DNA of 16,214 nt, from the NCBI GenBank assembly GCA_038148755.1, contig JAYQWA010000026.1:1-16214 (forward strand), read 5' to 3'. The translations under genes were made by a program, and so were the position numbers. The DNA is from UBA5109 sp038148755. Lineage in GTDB: Bacteria; Pseudomonadota; Gammaproteobacteria; Pseudomonadales; Pseudohongiellaceae. Under the pieces are notes generated by a model that made no database searches, had not been told where the DNA came from, and worked only from the letters and a program-made list of their open reading frames with translations. Positions 8,201 through 15,833 of this stretch are shown piece by piece (positions within the stretch are counted from its first letter, which is position 1; each line of letters starts with the position of its first letter).

Positions 8201-8209
8201 CAGTACCAA
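8201..8209 (-). promoter_or_regulatory. Second copy of the TetR operator half-site
   Basis: The minus strand reads TTGGTACTG, the same 9-mer that forms the right half of the operator at 6753-6761. It lies between the SDR gene and the VOC gene. It is part of a small CAGT-ACCAA-ACTG inverted pair but does not make the full palindrome, so it may be chance. Confidence 0.25.
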
Positions 8210-8222
8210 ACTGATAGTTTAC

Positions 8223-8243
8223 CTGCCGATAACATTACGGCAG
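8223..8243 (-). other. Hairpin across the SDR stop codon
   Basis: CTGCCG (8223-8228) and CGGCAG (8238-8243) form a perfect 6-bp stem with a 9-base loop holding the SDR stop codon. No T-run follows on the minus strand, so it is not a standard terminator. It could stabilise or process the message before the downstream VOC gene. Confidence 0.4.
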
Positions 8244-8990
8244 ATATGCACCACCATTGATATGAACAGTCTGACCTGTGATATAGCGCGCTGAAGCGCC
8301 TGCCAAAAACACGACTGCTTCTGCTATTTCCTCTGGTTGACCACGTCTTCCCAGCAGGTTTGTCCGCGTGGCATGATGATGAGGTCGATTGTTTTCATCT
8401 CTGATTGTTTCTATCAGTCCTGGCGCGATACAGTTGACGGTAATACCTTCCGGTGATAACTCAGAGGCCAGCGCTTTTGTGAACCCTACGACACCTGCCT
8501 TGGCCGAGATAACATGGGCCCGATTTGAGGCGCCTGTATGGGCAGTCAAACCACCAATATTTATGATTGTCCCTTTTGTGCTTTGCCGAAGCTGATGAAG
8601 TGCCGCTTGAGACATCAGGAAAACAGCGTCCAGGCATACCCCCATAACCTTGCGCCATTCTGCATAGCTTATGTCGGCAATGGGTGATTCCGGTCTTATC
8701 GCCGCATTATTCACCAAAATATCGAGTCGGCCGAACTTTGCAATTACTTCCTTCATGATTCGAATCGCTGTGTCAGGCTCTGACAGGTCGCCAAGCGTTA
8801 CCATGCCGTTCACACCATAGGATTCAAGCTGTTTTAAGGTCTGTTCAGCTTGCGATTGATCCTGCGCAGCATGTACAACCACATTAATGCCGTTTTTGGC
8901 CAGGGCTACCGCGATGGCTCTGCCAATATTTCGTGATGAACCGGTAACCAGAGCGACCCGATCCGTATTTGGTGACTTTGCTGCCGTCAT
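8235..8990 (-). CDS. SDR-family protein lacking the canonical catalytic Tyr and Ser
   Basis: A 251-residue Rossmann-fold protein of FabG-like size. The nucleotide-binding motif is TGSSRNIG (16-23), NNAA is at 94-97 and the end ITGQTVHINGGAYLP is standard for classical SDRs. The active site is not standard: the usual YxxxK reads VISAK, so the catalytic Tyr is Val160 while Lys164 stays, and the usual Ser of NISS is Gly (NIGG, 144-147). It may be a divergent SDR subgroup with different chemistry or a non-catalytic partner; I have an impression of related 'RAHV-xx-AKAG' proteins but cannot confirm it. The start ATG overlaps the MmgE/PrpD stop (ATGA), so the two are translationally coupled and probably act on the same intermediate. 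Confidence 0.9.
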   Translation of the reverse strand: MTAAKSPNTDRVALVTGSSRNIGRAIAVALAKNGINVVVHAAQDQSQAEQTLKQLESYGVNGMVTLGDLSEPDTAIRIMKEVIAKFGRLDILVNNAAIRPESPIADISYAEWRKVMGVCLDAVFLMSQAALHQLRQSTKGTIINIGGLTAHTGASNRAHVISAKAGVVGFTKALASELSPEGITVNCIAPGLIETIRDENNRPHHHATRTNLLGRRGQPEEIAEAVVFLAGASARYITGQTVHINGGAYLP

Positions 8991-10354
8991 ACAGTCTCTC
9001 CCAATTCACGGATTAATTGGTAGCCAGAATGCATCGAGGCAATGGACTTACAAACATCCAGCAATTTATCAGGATCAGAATGTTCGCCATACTGGCAGTT
9101 AGCGTAAAATTTTTCTGTTATTTCATCCTGGCTAAGCGGTGCATCTCTCCCGCCACGCATAAACCCCTGCCTGGCTTCTTTGTAAGTGCCGTCTTTAAAC
9201 AATAGCCTGACGTGACCGGTAAAGGCTGCCGGATAAGGATTATCCAAATCAATTTCATAATTAACCTTGGCGGCAATATTCAACAAATCAGGATCAACAA
9301 TGGACGCTTCACTGTAGTCGCCGAGATTTGCATGACCCCGCAATAGCCCCAGAGCGACACCAAAAGGCACGCTGAATTTGGCTGCATATGAACTTGGTGG
9401 TGCACGCTTTATTGTTTTTGGTTCCCACAGCCTGTGGACATAACCTTCTGCGGTTTCACAAAGAATTGACTCGATATCATTGACATTAATGCCTCGCTCC
9501 CTGAGTTGGCGGGCACAATCTATATAGGGCTGAATCATGGTGCCACAGGGATAAGGCTTGAATGAAATGGTATCGCTGACATATTCCTCTCCGAGCTTAT
9601 CAAACAGGCAGTTCAGCTTGGGTTCTACCGATGAAGCAAACACTTTGAAAGCCCCATGCTCACCTTCAAAGACAAATTTGGGTCCCTGAAATCCGGCCCT
9701 GGCCATGGCAAATGCCCGCAAACCGGATTGCGCGGCCCAGCCCGGATGCATACGTTTGGTCCAGCTGCCATCTCCCAGGTATTCAATAATGCCCGAGGCC
9801 ATGCTACCAGCGATACCAAGCGCATTAGCAATAATCCTGCTGTCTGCTTTACAGGCCACGGCGATGCCAAATGCCGCTGCAAAAGAACCCAGTACAGCGG
9901 TAGGATGAAATCCTGATTTGTGAATGCCTTTGGGCAAGGTCAGAGCCAGTCGACAAAGAAGCTCATTGCCAGCTGCAAGTCCCAACATGATTTCTGCCGA
10001 ATTCAACTGATAGCGTTCAGCCGCGGCTAGCATGGCTGGCACCATGACCACACCGGAGTGCACAGGACCACCTTCAAAGGTATCATCAAAATCCTCGCCA
10101 TGAGCTGCTGTACCATTAACAATGGCAGCACTGGCTGCTGATGCTCGCAGGCCATGACCAATCAGGGTGTGCTCTCCGGGTTCCGATGCATCAACCACCG
10201 CCCTGACATAGTCTTTATTGCGCGAGGCTATACACAATCCAACGATGTCCAGCAAAATGTCTCCATTTTTTTGCAAAGTCGATCTGGACAAACTTGTAGG
10301 CTCTAGCTTCTCACCCCAATTACCAAGCCTTTGAGCAATACTTTCTTCAATCAT
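8987..10354 (-). CDS. MmgE/PrpD family protein
   Basis: A 455-residue cytoplasmic protein of the family that includes 2-methylcitrate dehydratase, cis-aconitate decarboxylase and iminodisuccinate epimerase, all acting on small polycarboxylates. The family signature NGTAAHGEDFDDTF (80-93), followed by GGPVHSGVVMVPAMLAAAE, is clear, as are KGIHKSGFHPTAVLGSFAAA and FKPYPCGTMIQPYID. The length is typical. It has a good ribosome binding site (AAGGAG), starts 12 bases after the tctA stop and overlaps the SDR gene by four bases. This tight packing with a carboxylate transporter suggests that it dehydrates, decarboxylates or isomerises the imported acid. The exact reaction is not predictable here. 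Confidence 0.93.
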   Translation of the reverse strand: MIEESIAQRLGNWGEKLEPTSLSRSTLQKNGDILLDIVGLCIASRNKDYVRAVVDASEPGEHTLIGHGLRASAASAAIVNGTAAHGEDFDDTFEGGPVHSGVVMVPAMLAAAERYQLNSAEIMLGLAAGNELLCRLALTLPKGIHKSGFHPTAVLGSFAAAFGIAVACKADSRIIANALGIAGSMASGIIEYLGDGSWTKRMHPGWAAQSGLRAFAMARAGFQGPKFVFEGEHGAFKVFASSVEPKLNCLFDKLGEEYVSDTISFKPYPCGTMIQPYIDCARQLRERGINVNDIESILCETAEGYVHRLWEPKTIKRAPPSSYAAKFSVPFGVALGLLRGHANLGDYSEASIVDPDLLNIAAKVNYEIDLDNPYPAAFTGHVRLLFKDGTYKEARQGFMRGGRDAPLSQDEITEKFYANCQYGEHSDPDKLLDVCKSIASMHSGYQLIRELGETV

Positions 10355-10366
10355 GGAGTCTCCTTT

Positions 10367-11875
10367 TTAACGACCATCATTATCAGCAAATTTACTTGTA
10401 AAGCCAGCAAACAAAAAAACAATCAAACGCCTGGCAAACGAACCAATAATAAATAATGCAGCAACAGATAAAAGTACCAGCGAAATCCGGTCATTGAAAA
10501 ATATACTTAACTCATCGCCGGACAATAATAATGATCTGCGGAAATTACTTTCAATCATGAAGCCAAGCACCAAACCCAAAACGGTAGGCAAAAATGGAAA
10601 TTTTAGTAATCTCATAAAATAACCAATTACACCTGCTACCAATACAACTGAAAGTTCAAACAGACTATTATTGATTGAATAAATTCCCGACATAATTAAT
10701 GCCATAATAAAAGCATTAAGATAAGGTCTTGGCTGGTTCACCAGCCAGATACACACAGGCATAATAGCAATGCCAATAAAAAGCAAAGCAATAGCCGCGA
10801 AAAAAAGACCTACATATAAATCAGCCACAATATCGCCTGAACGGGCAAATAACATAGGGCCGGGTATCAGGCCATGAATCAGAAACCCTCCCAGTAAAAT
10901 TGCCGTGGAATTGGAGCCTGGGATTCCGAAACTCAACAAGGGAATCAGTGAGGTTTCTGCAACAGCATTATTAGCCGTTTCCGGTGCAGCAATTCCTTCT
11001 GGCGACCCTTTACCAAATTCACGCTTCGACTTAGACCAGCGTTTAGCTTCATTGTAGGACATGAAGGAGGCAACGGTTCCACCGGCGCCAGGCATAACTC
11101 CCTCAAATACGCCAAATAAAGCGCCTATGCACTGCGGCAGGACCAACCTTTTTTTTAACTTATTATCAGGAAACTGGATTCTGGGAATAGCCTTTACTCT
11201 TGATTCATTTAGCGCCGAAGCCTGTTTCAGCAATTCACTCATTGCAAACAGGCCCACCATGATCAGGATGGGTTGAATGCCTGAAAGGAGATCTGAAACC
11301 CCGAAAGTAAAACGGCTGATTCCAGACACAGGATCAGTTCCTATGGTAGAAATCATCAAACCCAACAAAGCGGCAATTAGCCCTTTTACCAGAGACTCCC
11401 CTGATAAACTGACAATAACACTAAGGCCGAGTACGCCCAGGGCAAAATAAGCTGGCGGGGTGAATGAGAGAGCAAGTCTGGCCAGGGGCTCACTGAACAG
11501 GATCAGGACTGACAAACCTACCAGACTGCCGATGACGCCCGAATACAGCGATATGCCCAGAGCAAGACCGGCTTTGCCCTGTTTGTTCATTTCATAACCA
11601 TCGATAACCGAGGCTGCGGCAGCATTGGTCCCCGGGGTACGGATGAGAATGGCGGGGATCGATCCGCCATATTCTGCACCCACATAGGTAGAGGCCAATA
11701 AGACGATAGCAATCGATGGCTCCAGCGCATAGGTAAAAGGCAGCAGCAAAGCCATCGTGATTGAAGGGGATATGCCGGGCAGAGCCCCACCGACAATGCC
11801 CCAGACAACACCCAGTATTGCAGCGAGGACTAGATAAAATTCCAGATTGGCAAGTGAGGTGAGTATCGCGTCCAT
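10367..11875 (-). CDS. tctA: TctA-family large permease of a tripartite tricarboxylate transporter
   Basis: A 502-residue integral inner-membrane protein, the large channel subunit of a TTT (TctABC) secondary transporter driven by an ion gradient. The start begins MDAILTSLANLEFYLVLAAILGVVWGIVGGALPGISPSIT, containing the family motif GxLPG. Later hallmarks are YVGAEYGGSIPAILIRTPGTNAAAASVIDGYEM and the second conserved GVMPGAGGTVASFMSY and ETANNAVAETSLIPLLSFGIPGSNSTAILLGG. About 11-12 hydrophobic segments are visible. The frame is open a further 13 codons to 11914, but the start at 11875 is preferred because it places MDAILTSL at the usual N-terminus, one base after the tctB stop, and restores the usual ~500-residue length. 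It is coupled to tctB upstream and to MmgE/PrpD downstream. Confidence 0.95.
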   Translation of the reverse strand: MDAILTSLANLEFYLVLAAILGVVWGIVGGALPGISPSITMALLLPFTYALEPSIAIVLLASTYVGAEYGGSIPAILIRTPGTNAAAASVIDGYEMNKQGKAGLALGISLYSGVIGSLVGLSVLILFSEPLARLALSFTPPAYFALGVLGLSVIVSLSGESLVKGLIAALLGLMISTIGTDPVSGISRFTFGVSDLLSGIQPILIMVGLFAMSELLKQASALNESRVKAIPRIQFPDNKLKKRLVLPQCIGALFGVFEGVMPGAGGTVASFMSYNEAKRWSKSKREFGKGSPEGIAAPETANNAVAETSLIPLLSFGIPGSNSTAILLGGFLIHGLIPGPMLFARSGDIVADLYVGLFFAAIALLFIGIAIMPVCIWLVNQPRPYLNAFIMALIMSGIYSINNSLFELSVVLVAGVIGYFMRLLKFPFLPTVLGLVLGFMIESNFRRSLLLSGDELSIFFNDRISLVLLSVAALFIIGSFARRLIVFLFAGFTSKFADNDGR

Positions 11876-11876
11876 A

Positions 11877-12350
11877 TCAGTCTTGGAACAATATGCCGAC
11901 GGGCATAGGAACATCCAGCAGGATCACAAAAATCGCCCAGAGCATCGCTGCCCCTGCTGCTGCGATAAGTATCATTCGCCAACTGATGGCCGCACCTAAA
12001 TAAAAAGCAAGGCTTGCAAGTAACAGCGCTATCGATAATACATAACCCAGGAATGCCAGCATAAAAAGATAGATCACAGCAATAACTACCAGGCCGAATG
12101 CACGGAAGATTTTTCTGGCTTCGCCATCCCATTCTGCTGATGCCGGTACAACAGATTTTCTGCTTTGATAGATAGCCTGAACACAAAGTATGAAACCCAA
12201 GGCCACCATTAGAATGCCCAGCACTTTTGGCATGCCTGCCGGACCGATGGTATCGGCCAAGGCACTTACCCTTTGCCTGAATGAAAAAAACAGATAAAGA
12301 CTGCCCAGAGCAATAGCAACCATTCCACCAACAAAATCTCTGGACAACAT
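11877..12350 (-). CDS. tctB: TctB-family small membrane subunit
   Basis: A 157-residue membrane protein of a TTT transporter, with the family's four hydrophobic segments (for example MVAIALGSLYLFFSF, VLGILMVALGFILCVQ and IYLFMLAFLGYVLSIALLLASLAFYLG). TctB is poorly conserved, so the call relies on size, four-helix pattern, the motif around TIGPAGMPKVLG and its place between tctC and tctA. The ribosome binding site is weak. It begins 71 bases after tctC; a small AT hairpin GCATAA/TTATGC (12376-12395) lies in that gap and may set different levels for the receptor and membrane subunits. Confidence 0.9.
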   Translation of the reverse strand: MLSRDFVGGMVAIALGSLYLFFSFRQRVSALADTIGPAGMPKVLGILMVALGFILCVQAIYQSRKSVVPASAEWDGEARKIFRAFGLVVIAVIYLFMLAFLGYVLSIALLLASLAFYLGAAISWRMILIAAAGAAMLWAIFVILLDVPMPVGILFQD

Positions 12351-12421
12351 ATCAACTCACTTTTCTAGTTCACACGCATAAATTATGAATTATGCAGCAT
12401 CAGAAGCACTGCACTAAACTC

Positions 12422-13375
12422 TTATTCTATAAGCCCCACACTTCTCAGGTAGTTTCTAGTTTCGTCTGCAAATTCATCAATGAAGCTCTGGTACTCAGCA
12501 TGATTGATGTAATTTAATCTTAAATTGTCAGCAAGGTAAGACGCCTGATAGTCCGGGTTTTTCAATACATTTTGAATAGCCTGCTCCCATTGACGAATTA
12601 ATTCGGGCGCCAGGCCTTTGGGCGCTGCAATTCCCCTGAACTTACGGACTACAACTTCATAGCCCAGTTCCTGCACTGTTGGTATTTCAGGAAACTGCGC
12701 CAAACGCGTATCACTCAATGTAGCCAGAAGTCGTAAACTGCCAGCCTGAATTTGAGATTGCAATTCCTGAGCCTCACCAACACCGATGTCCAAAGTGCCA
12801 TTAAGAACATTGATTATTAAATCACCGCCCCCTTCATGGCTAATTACTGCTGCATTCAAGCCGGTAGCCAGTTTCAACTGCTCTAAAGATTGTCTTTCCA
12901 TGGAACCAGGATTTGCAGCGCCCCACAATCCACGCGAGTTTCTGGCTTTATCTAGCACATCTTCCAGCGTTAGAAACGGGCTGTCTGCCGCGGTGTAAAT
13001 GAGTTCAGGATCAAAAAACAAATTAACCAGCGGATCTACATCCTGATAGGTATAGGCAGGTTGGGAAAGTAACGAGGTATAGATAAATGTCGGCGTAGTT
13101 GCGTAGAATTTTGAACCATCAGGTTTCGCCCTGGACAATTCAGCAATTGCGCTAGCCCCGGATCCGCCTGTTACGTTTTTAACTATAATATTGGCGCCCA
13201 ATTCAGGTCCGAGGTAGAGAGACAATTCTCGAAGAAATACATCGCTTCCACCCCCTGGCCTTGAATGTGTCAGTATCGTTATGGTGTCGACAGGGTATTC
13301 TTGAGCATAGCAATGAAAACTATAACTGAGAATTAATAAAAGGATAACTGCTGCTTTTTGATTTTTAAAAATCAT
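12422..13375 (-). CDS. tctC: TctC/Bug-family periplasmic substrate receptor
   Basis: A 317-residue extracytoplasmic receptor for a TTT transporter; family members (Bug proteins) bind dicarboxylates, tricarboxylates or aromatic acids. Residues 1-24 are a Sec signal peptide ending in CYA before QEYP. Conserved features are the THSRPGGGSDVFLREL segment, NVTGGSGASAIAELSRAKPDGSKF, ISHEGGGDLIINVLNGTLDIGVGE and FRGIAAPKGLAPELI. The Bug fold carries no invariant ligand residues that would name the acid. No strong ribosome binding site is seen. It follows the broken cytochrome at a gap of 22 bases. Gene order C-B-A is the common order for this transporter. Confidence 0.95.
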   Translation of the reverse strand: MIFKNQKAAVILLLILSYSFHCYAQEYPVDTITILTHSRPGGGSDVFLRELSLYLGPELGANIIVKNVTGGSGASAIAELSRAKPDGSKFYATTPTFIYTSLLSQPAYTYQDVDPLVNLFFDPELIYTAADSPFLTLEDVLDKARNSRGLWGAANPGSMERQSLEQLKLATGLNAAVISHEGGGDLIINVLNGTLDIGVGEAQELQSQIQAGSLRLLATLSDTRLAQFPEIPTVQELGYEVVVRKFRGIAAPKGLAPELIRQWEQAIQNVLKNPDYQASYLADNLRLNYINHAEYQSFIDEFADETRNYLRSVGLIE

Positions 13376-13397
13376 ATTATTCGGTTTTAGTCTCGCA

Positions 13398-13655
13398 TTA
13401 ATCAGGTTTCAAGCTGTTGCTGTCCAGACTCCTCAAAGTTACTGACAAGTTAAGGCCCATATCCTCACCGTGGCAGTTCAGGCAATGCTGGTAATAAAGA
13501 ACCTGCCCCTGAATGGCCTGTGCCTCGCTATAAATGCCATCAAATACAGAAGGCCCAGTTGTTGATTACGCCATCAGTGACAGGCTTGTGCCTGCAGAAA
13601 AAGCGACAAACAACACCAGGCATACTGGCTTCAACAAAACCCTGGCGTAAAACAT
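13398..13655 (-). pseudogene. Broken c-type cytochrome gene with in-frame stop
   Basis: Immediately after the aldolase stop codon (TGAAATG) a minus-strand frame starts MFYARVLLKPVCLVLFVAFS, a clear signal peptide, and then meets TAA at 13566-13568 after 29 codons. The same frame continues beyond the stop for 55 codons: SVFDGIYSEAQAIQGQVLYY, then QHCLNCHGEDM with a textbook CxxCH heme-attachment motif (13470-13484). The next residues (GLNLSVTLRSLDSNSLKPD) no longer look like a cytochrome and end at a stop. I infer a class I cytochrome c that lost its C-terminal half, including the expected Met ligand, and gained a stop. Cytochromes of this type often serve periplasmic dehydrogenases. Confidence 0.78.
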
Positions 13656-13656
13656 T

Positions 13657-14541
13657 TCAGGGCCCTTCTGAACCTTCGATTGGAGCCACACCAGCTGGCT
13701 CTCTCTGCATGGTACTGCCTTCCAGCGTCAGACGAGCGCCGTTTGTTATAAGTACTGATTCAGGCGGCCCCTGGAAAAAGCTATAGCCGTCCCGTGTGTC
13801 CTTCCAGGCTAATGGGCCAGCCACATATTTACCGGCGTTCAGCGTAGCCTCTTTGATAGCCGTTACCATCGCTTCGTAATTCACGTCTCCCTGGCGCAGA
13901 CCGGTAAAACTGCCCAGGTCAGTGCTGGCAACAAATACGACATCCACCTCTTCAAGACCGGCGATTTGATCAGCAATTTCTACACCGGCCGGATTCTCAA
14001 CCATCGCGACAATCATGATGTTATCGTTGGCTGTCTGGCGATAGTTGCTGCCCCACAGTGTGCGGTACTGGCCGCCGCCCTGGCTGCGCTTCCCAATGGG
14101 AGGATATTTGGCATAAGTGATTGCGTTTTCGATTTTCTCAACAGTGTCGACCATGGGCACAATGACGCCAAGTGCTCCTATATCCACCGCCTTCTGAATA
14201 TCTCCCTCATTGGCATCAGGGACACGGATAAAAGGAACCGCAGGTCCGGGGCAGGCACGGATCATAGTCGCGACTTCCTGATAGGTCAGCGGACTGTGCT
14301 GCATTTCAATCCACAAAAAGTCAAAACCTGCATTGGCCATGGCACAATAAACGTTCAAGTCTGCTGTGCTCACCGTACCACCGACAACCTGTTCACCCCG
14401 TGCAAGTTTCGCTTTTACTGTGTTGTACATGGTGTCGCTGGCTTCGGCGGCAAATACGCTTGAGCTGCAAAATACTATCAGTAGCGCTGCATAGCCTAGT
14501 AATTCCAAGGGACTGTTGATTGGCGTTTTATATGATTTCAT
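13657..14541 (-). CDS. HpcH/HpaI-type aldolase with an N-terminal signal peptide
   Basis: A 294-residue TIM-barrel protein of the HpcH/HpaI family, which cleaves 2-oxo-4-hydroxy acids to pyruvate or a related oxoacid and an aldehyde with a divalent metal. Family positions are present: IEMQH (His82; the usual Asp is Glu79), FIRVP (Arg106), MVENPAGVE (metal ligand Glu182) and STDLGSFTG (metal ligand Asp208). Unusually, about 32 extra residues precede the domain: LELLGYAALLIVFCSSSVFAA reads as a Sec signal peptide, so the protein is predicted to be periplasmic. The start has an AGAGGA ribosome binding site. It sits between the exported lactonase and the cytochrome remnant, matching a periplasmic set. 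The natural substrate is unknown. Confidence 0.9.
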   Translation of the reverse strand: MKSYKTPINSPLELLGYAALLIVFCSSSVFAAEASDTMYNTVKAKLARGEQVVGGTVSTADLNVYCAMANAGFDFLWIEMQHSPLTYQEVATMIRACPGPAVPFIRVPDANEGDIQKAVDIGALGVIVPMVDTVEKIENAITYAKYPPIGKRSQGGGQYRTLWGSNYRQTANDNIMIVAMVENPAGVEIADQIAGLEEVDVVFVASTDLGSFTGLRQGDVNYEAMVTAIKEATLNAGKYVAGPLAWKDTRDGYSFFQGPPESVLITNGARLTLEGSTMQREPAGVAPIEGSEGP

Positions 14542-14597
14542 TTCTATTTATCCTCTGGTTTGTCGATGCTGTATTAGTTTAAAAATAAAATTGCTTA

Positions 14598-14645
14598 TTA
14601 CGGAAGCTCCAATTGGTAAATGGCATTCCCAGTAAAAATCTCATG
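14598..14645 (-). pseudogene. Possible 3' end of a lost gene (amidohydrolase-like tail)
   Basis: Directly after the gluconolactonase TAG, the same frame stays open for 15 codons, HEIFTGNAIYQLELP, then stops. The pattern 'IFTGNA-x-x-x-x-L' resembles the C-terminal helix of TIM-barrel amidohydrolases (PF04909-like). It is far too short to be certain and could be chance; it is listed because two better-supported gene remnants lie in the same operon. Confidence 0.2.
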
Positions 14646-15749
14646 CTAGCAGATATGTGCGCCAGGTATGGCGAGGTAAAGTGAGTAAAGAGACTGGCTT
14701 GCCGTCATAAACAGGCGATTCCTTTTTGGGCCACCGAAGCAGACATTGGCACAGATTTCCGGAAGCCTGATCATGCCTATGGGGTCGCCTTCCGGAGACA
14801 ACACCATGACCCCAGGATTGGCTCCCGCCCAGACATTGCCAAAGCTATCACAGCGAATACCGTCTGGCGCAGAACGTCCACCATCCGGCAGAGTGATCTG
14901 TGCAAAGGTGCGGCCATTACGCAAACGTGTCCCATCGATATCCCAGACTTTAGTCTGGCCGGAATCTGCTACATACAAACGGCTATAGTCAGGCGAAAAA
15001 CACAGGCCATTTGGCTGCCCAACCTCATCGGTGAGTACTTCAATTCGGCTATTGGAACCATCTACCCGGTAAACCGCCTCTTTAAGCTCGGACTCAGCGG
15101 GGTTGCCTTCGTAAAGCCCCCGGATGCCAAATGATGGATCTGTAAACCAGATGCTGCCATCAGGGTGGACAACCAGGTCGTTTGGTGAGTTCAACCTTTT
15201 CCTATCATAACTATCGGCAATGATGGTAATGCTGCCATTCTGCTCATAGCGGACAACCCGACGTCCACCATGTTCTGCTGAGAGCTGGCGTCCCTGAAAA
15301 TCAAAGGTATTGCCATTACTGTTTCCCGATGGGCTACGAAAGCTGGTAACACGAGCATCATCCTCTATCCAGCGCATCTGTTGATTATTTGGTATATCAC
15401 TCCATACCAGAAAACGCCCTACCCCGTTCCAGGCAGGCCCTTCAGCCCAAAGCGTCCCTGTGTGAAGTCGAAGAATGGGAGAATTGAATTGTAAACAGCG
15501 GCGAAAGCTTGGATCGAGTGTAATGATATCAGGGTCAGGATAACGAATCGGATTGTTGCCACTCCAGTCCCGGCTGGAAGCAACGGTAGAGATATCATCA
15601 GGGATACTCTGCGATCTGGCCAGGTCTGAAAATAACGGCAGGACTGCAGCCCCGGTTATTGTCTTGATCAAACGCCTGCGAGTTGGGTCAGGTGTAATAC
15701 TTTTGAGTTGATCGGCATTATTGTTCATGTCTGTTATTTTTTTATTCAT
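14646..15749 (-). CDS. Tat-exported SMP-30/gluconolactonase family protein
   Basis: A 367-residue six-bladed beta-propeller of the SMP-30/gluconolactonase/LRE family, which hydrolyses sugar or other lactones with one divalent metal. Visible metal-site residues are Glu103 in WAEGPAW, Asn190 in LNSPNDLVV, Asn247 in GQPNGLCFSPD and Asp296 in SAPDGIRCDSFGNVW. The N-terminus has a twin-arginine motif TRRRLIKT (23-30) followed by a hydrophobic stretch and likely cleavage near ARS-QSIP, so folded export to the periplasm is predicted. The start at 15749 is supported by GGGAG seven bases upstream; a second ATG lies seven codons in. It is the first gene of the long operon, 104 bases before the aldolase. 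A lactone intermediate or a sugar lactone could be the substrate. Confidence 0.93.
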   Translation of the reverse strand: MNKKITDMNNNADQLKSITPDPTRRRLIKTITGAAVLPLFSDLARSQSIPDDISTVASSRDWSGNNPIRYPDPDIITLDPSFRRCLQFNSPILRLHTGTLWAEGPAWNGVGRFLVWSDIPNNQQMRWIEDDARVTSFRSPSGNSNGNTFDFQGRQLSAEHGGRRVVRYEQNGSITIIADSYDRKRLNSPNDLVVHPDGSIWFTDPSFGIRGLYEGNPAESELKEAVYRVDGSNSRIEVLTDEVGQPNGLCFSPDYSRLYVADSGQTKVWDIDGTRLRNGRTFAQITLPDGGRSAPDGIRCDSFGNVWAGANPGVMVLSPEGDPIGMIRLPEICANVCFGGPKRNRLFMTASQSLYSLYLAIPGAHIC

Positions 15750-15786
15750 GAAACTACTCCCGGTGTAGCCTGTTATTTCCCAACTA

Positions 15787-15801
15787 ATCGATACGCTCGA
15801 T
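15787..15801. promoter_or_regulatory. Small palindrome near the predicted start of transcription
   Basis: ATCGATACGCTCGAT has perfect 5-bp arms ATCGA/TCGAT around TACGC. It covers the transcription start expected from the -10 box at 15805-15810, a common position for a repressor site. No regulator can be named. Confidence 0.3.
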
Positions 15802-15804
15802 CCG

Positions 15805-15833
15805 AGTATAAAAAACTAAATTATTTTTGAACA
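15805..15833 (-). promoter_or_regulatory. Probable promoter of the lactonase-to-VOC operon
   Basis: On the minus strand TATACT (15805-15810) matches the -10 consensus at five of six positions. A weak TGTTCA -35 (15828-15833, three of six) lies 17 bases upstream. The leader to the lactonase ATG would be about 50 bases. The poor -35 suggests that an activator may be needed. Confidence 0.4.

Noticed and set aside
8389..8595. Plus-strand frame opposite the SDR gene
   Set aside because: It is an antisense shadow of a conserved coding region without start signals.
11876..11914. Longer tctA start 13 codons upstream
   Set aside because: It would overlap tctB by 38 bases, has no ribosome binding site and adds a hydrophilic Cys-rich stretch absent from TctA proteins. 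The start at 11875 fits the family.
13966..14463. 165-codon plus-strand reading frame
   Set aside because: It is antisense to the HpcH/HpaI aldolase; no domain or start signal supports it.
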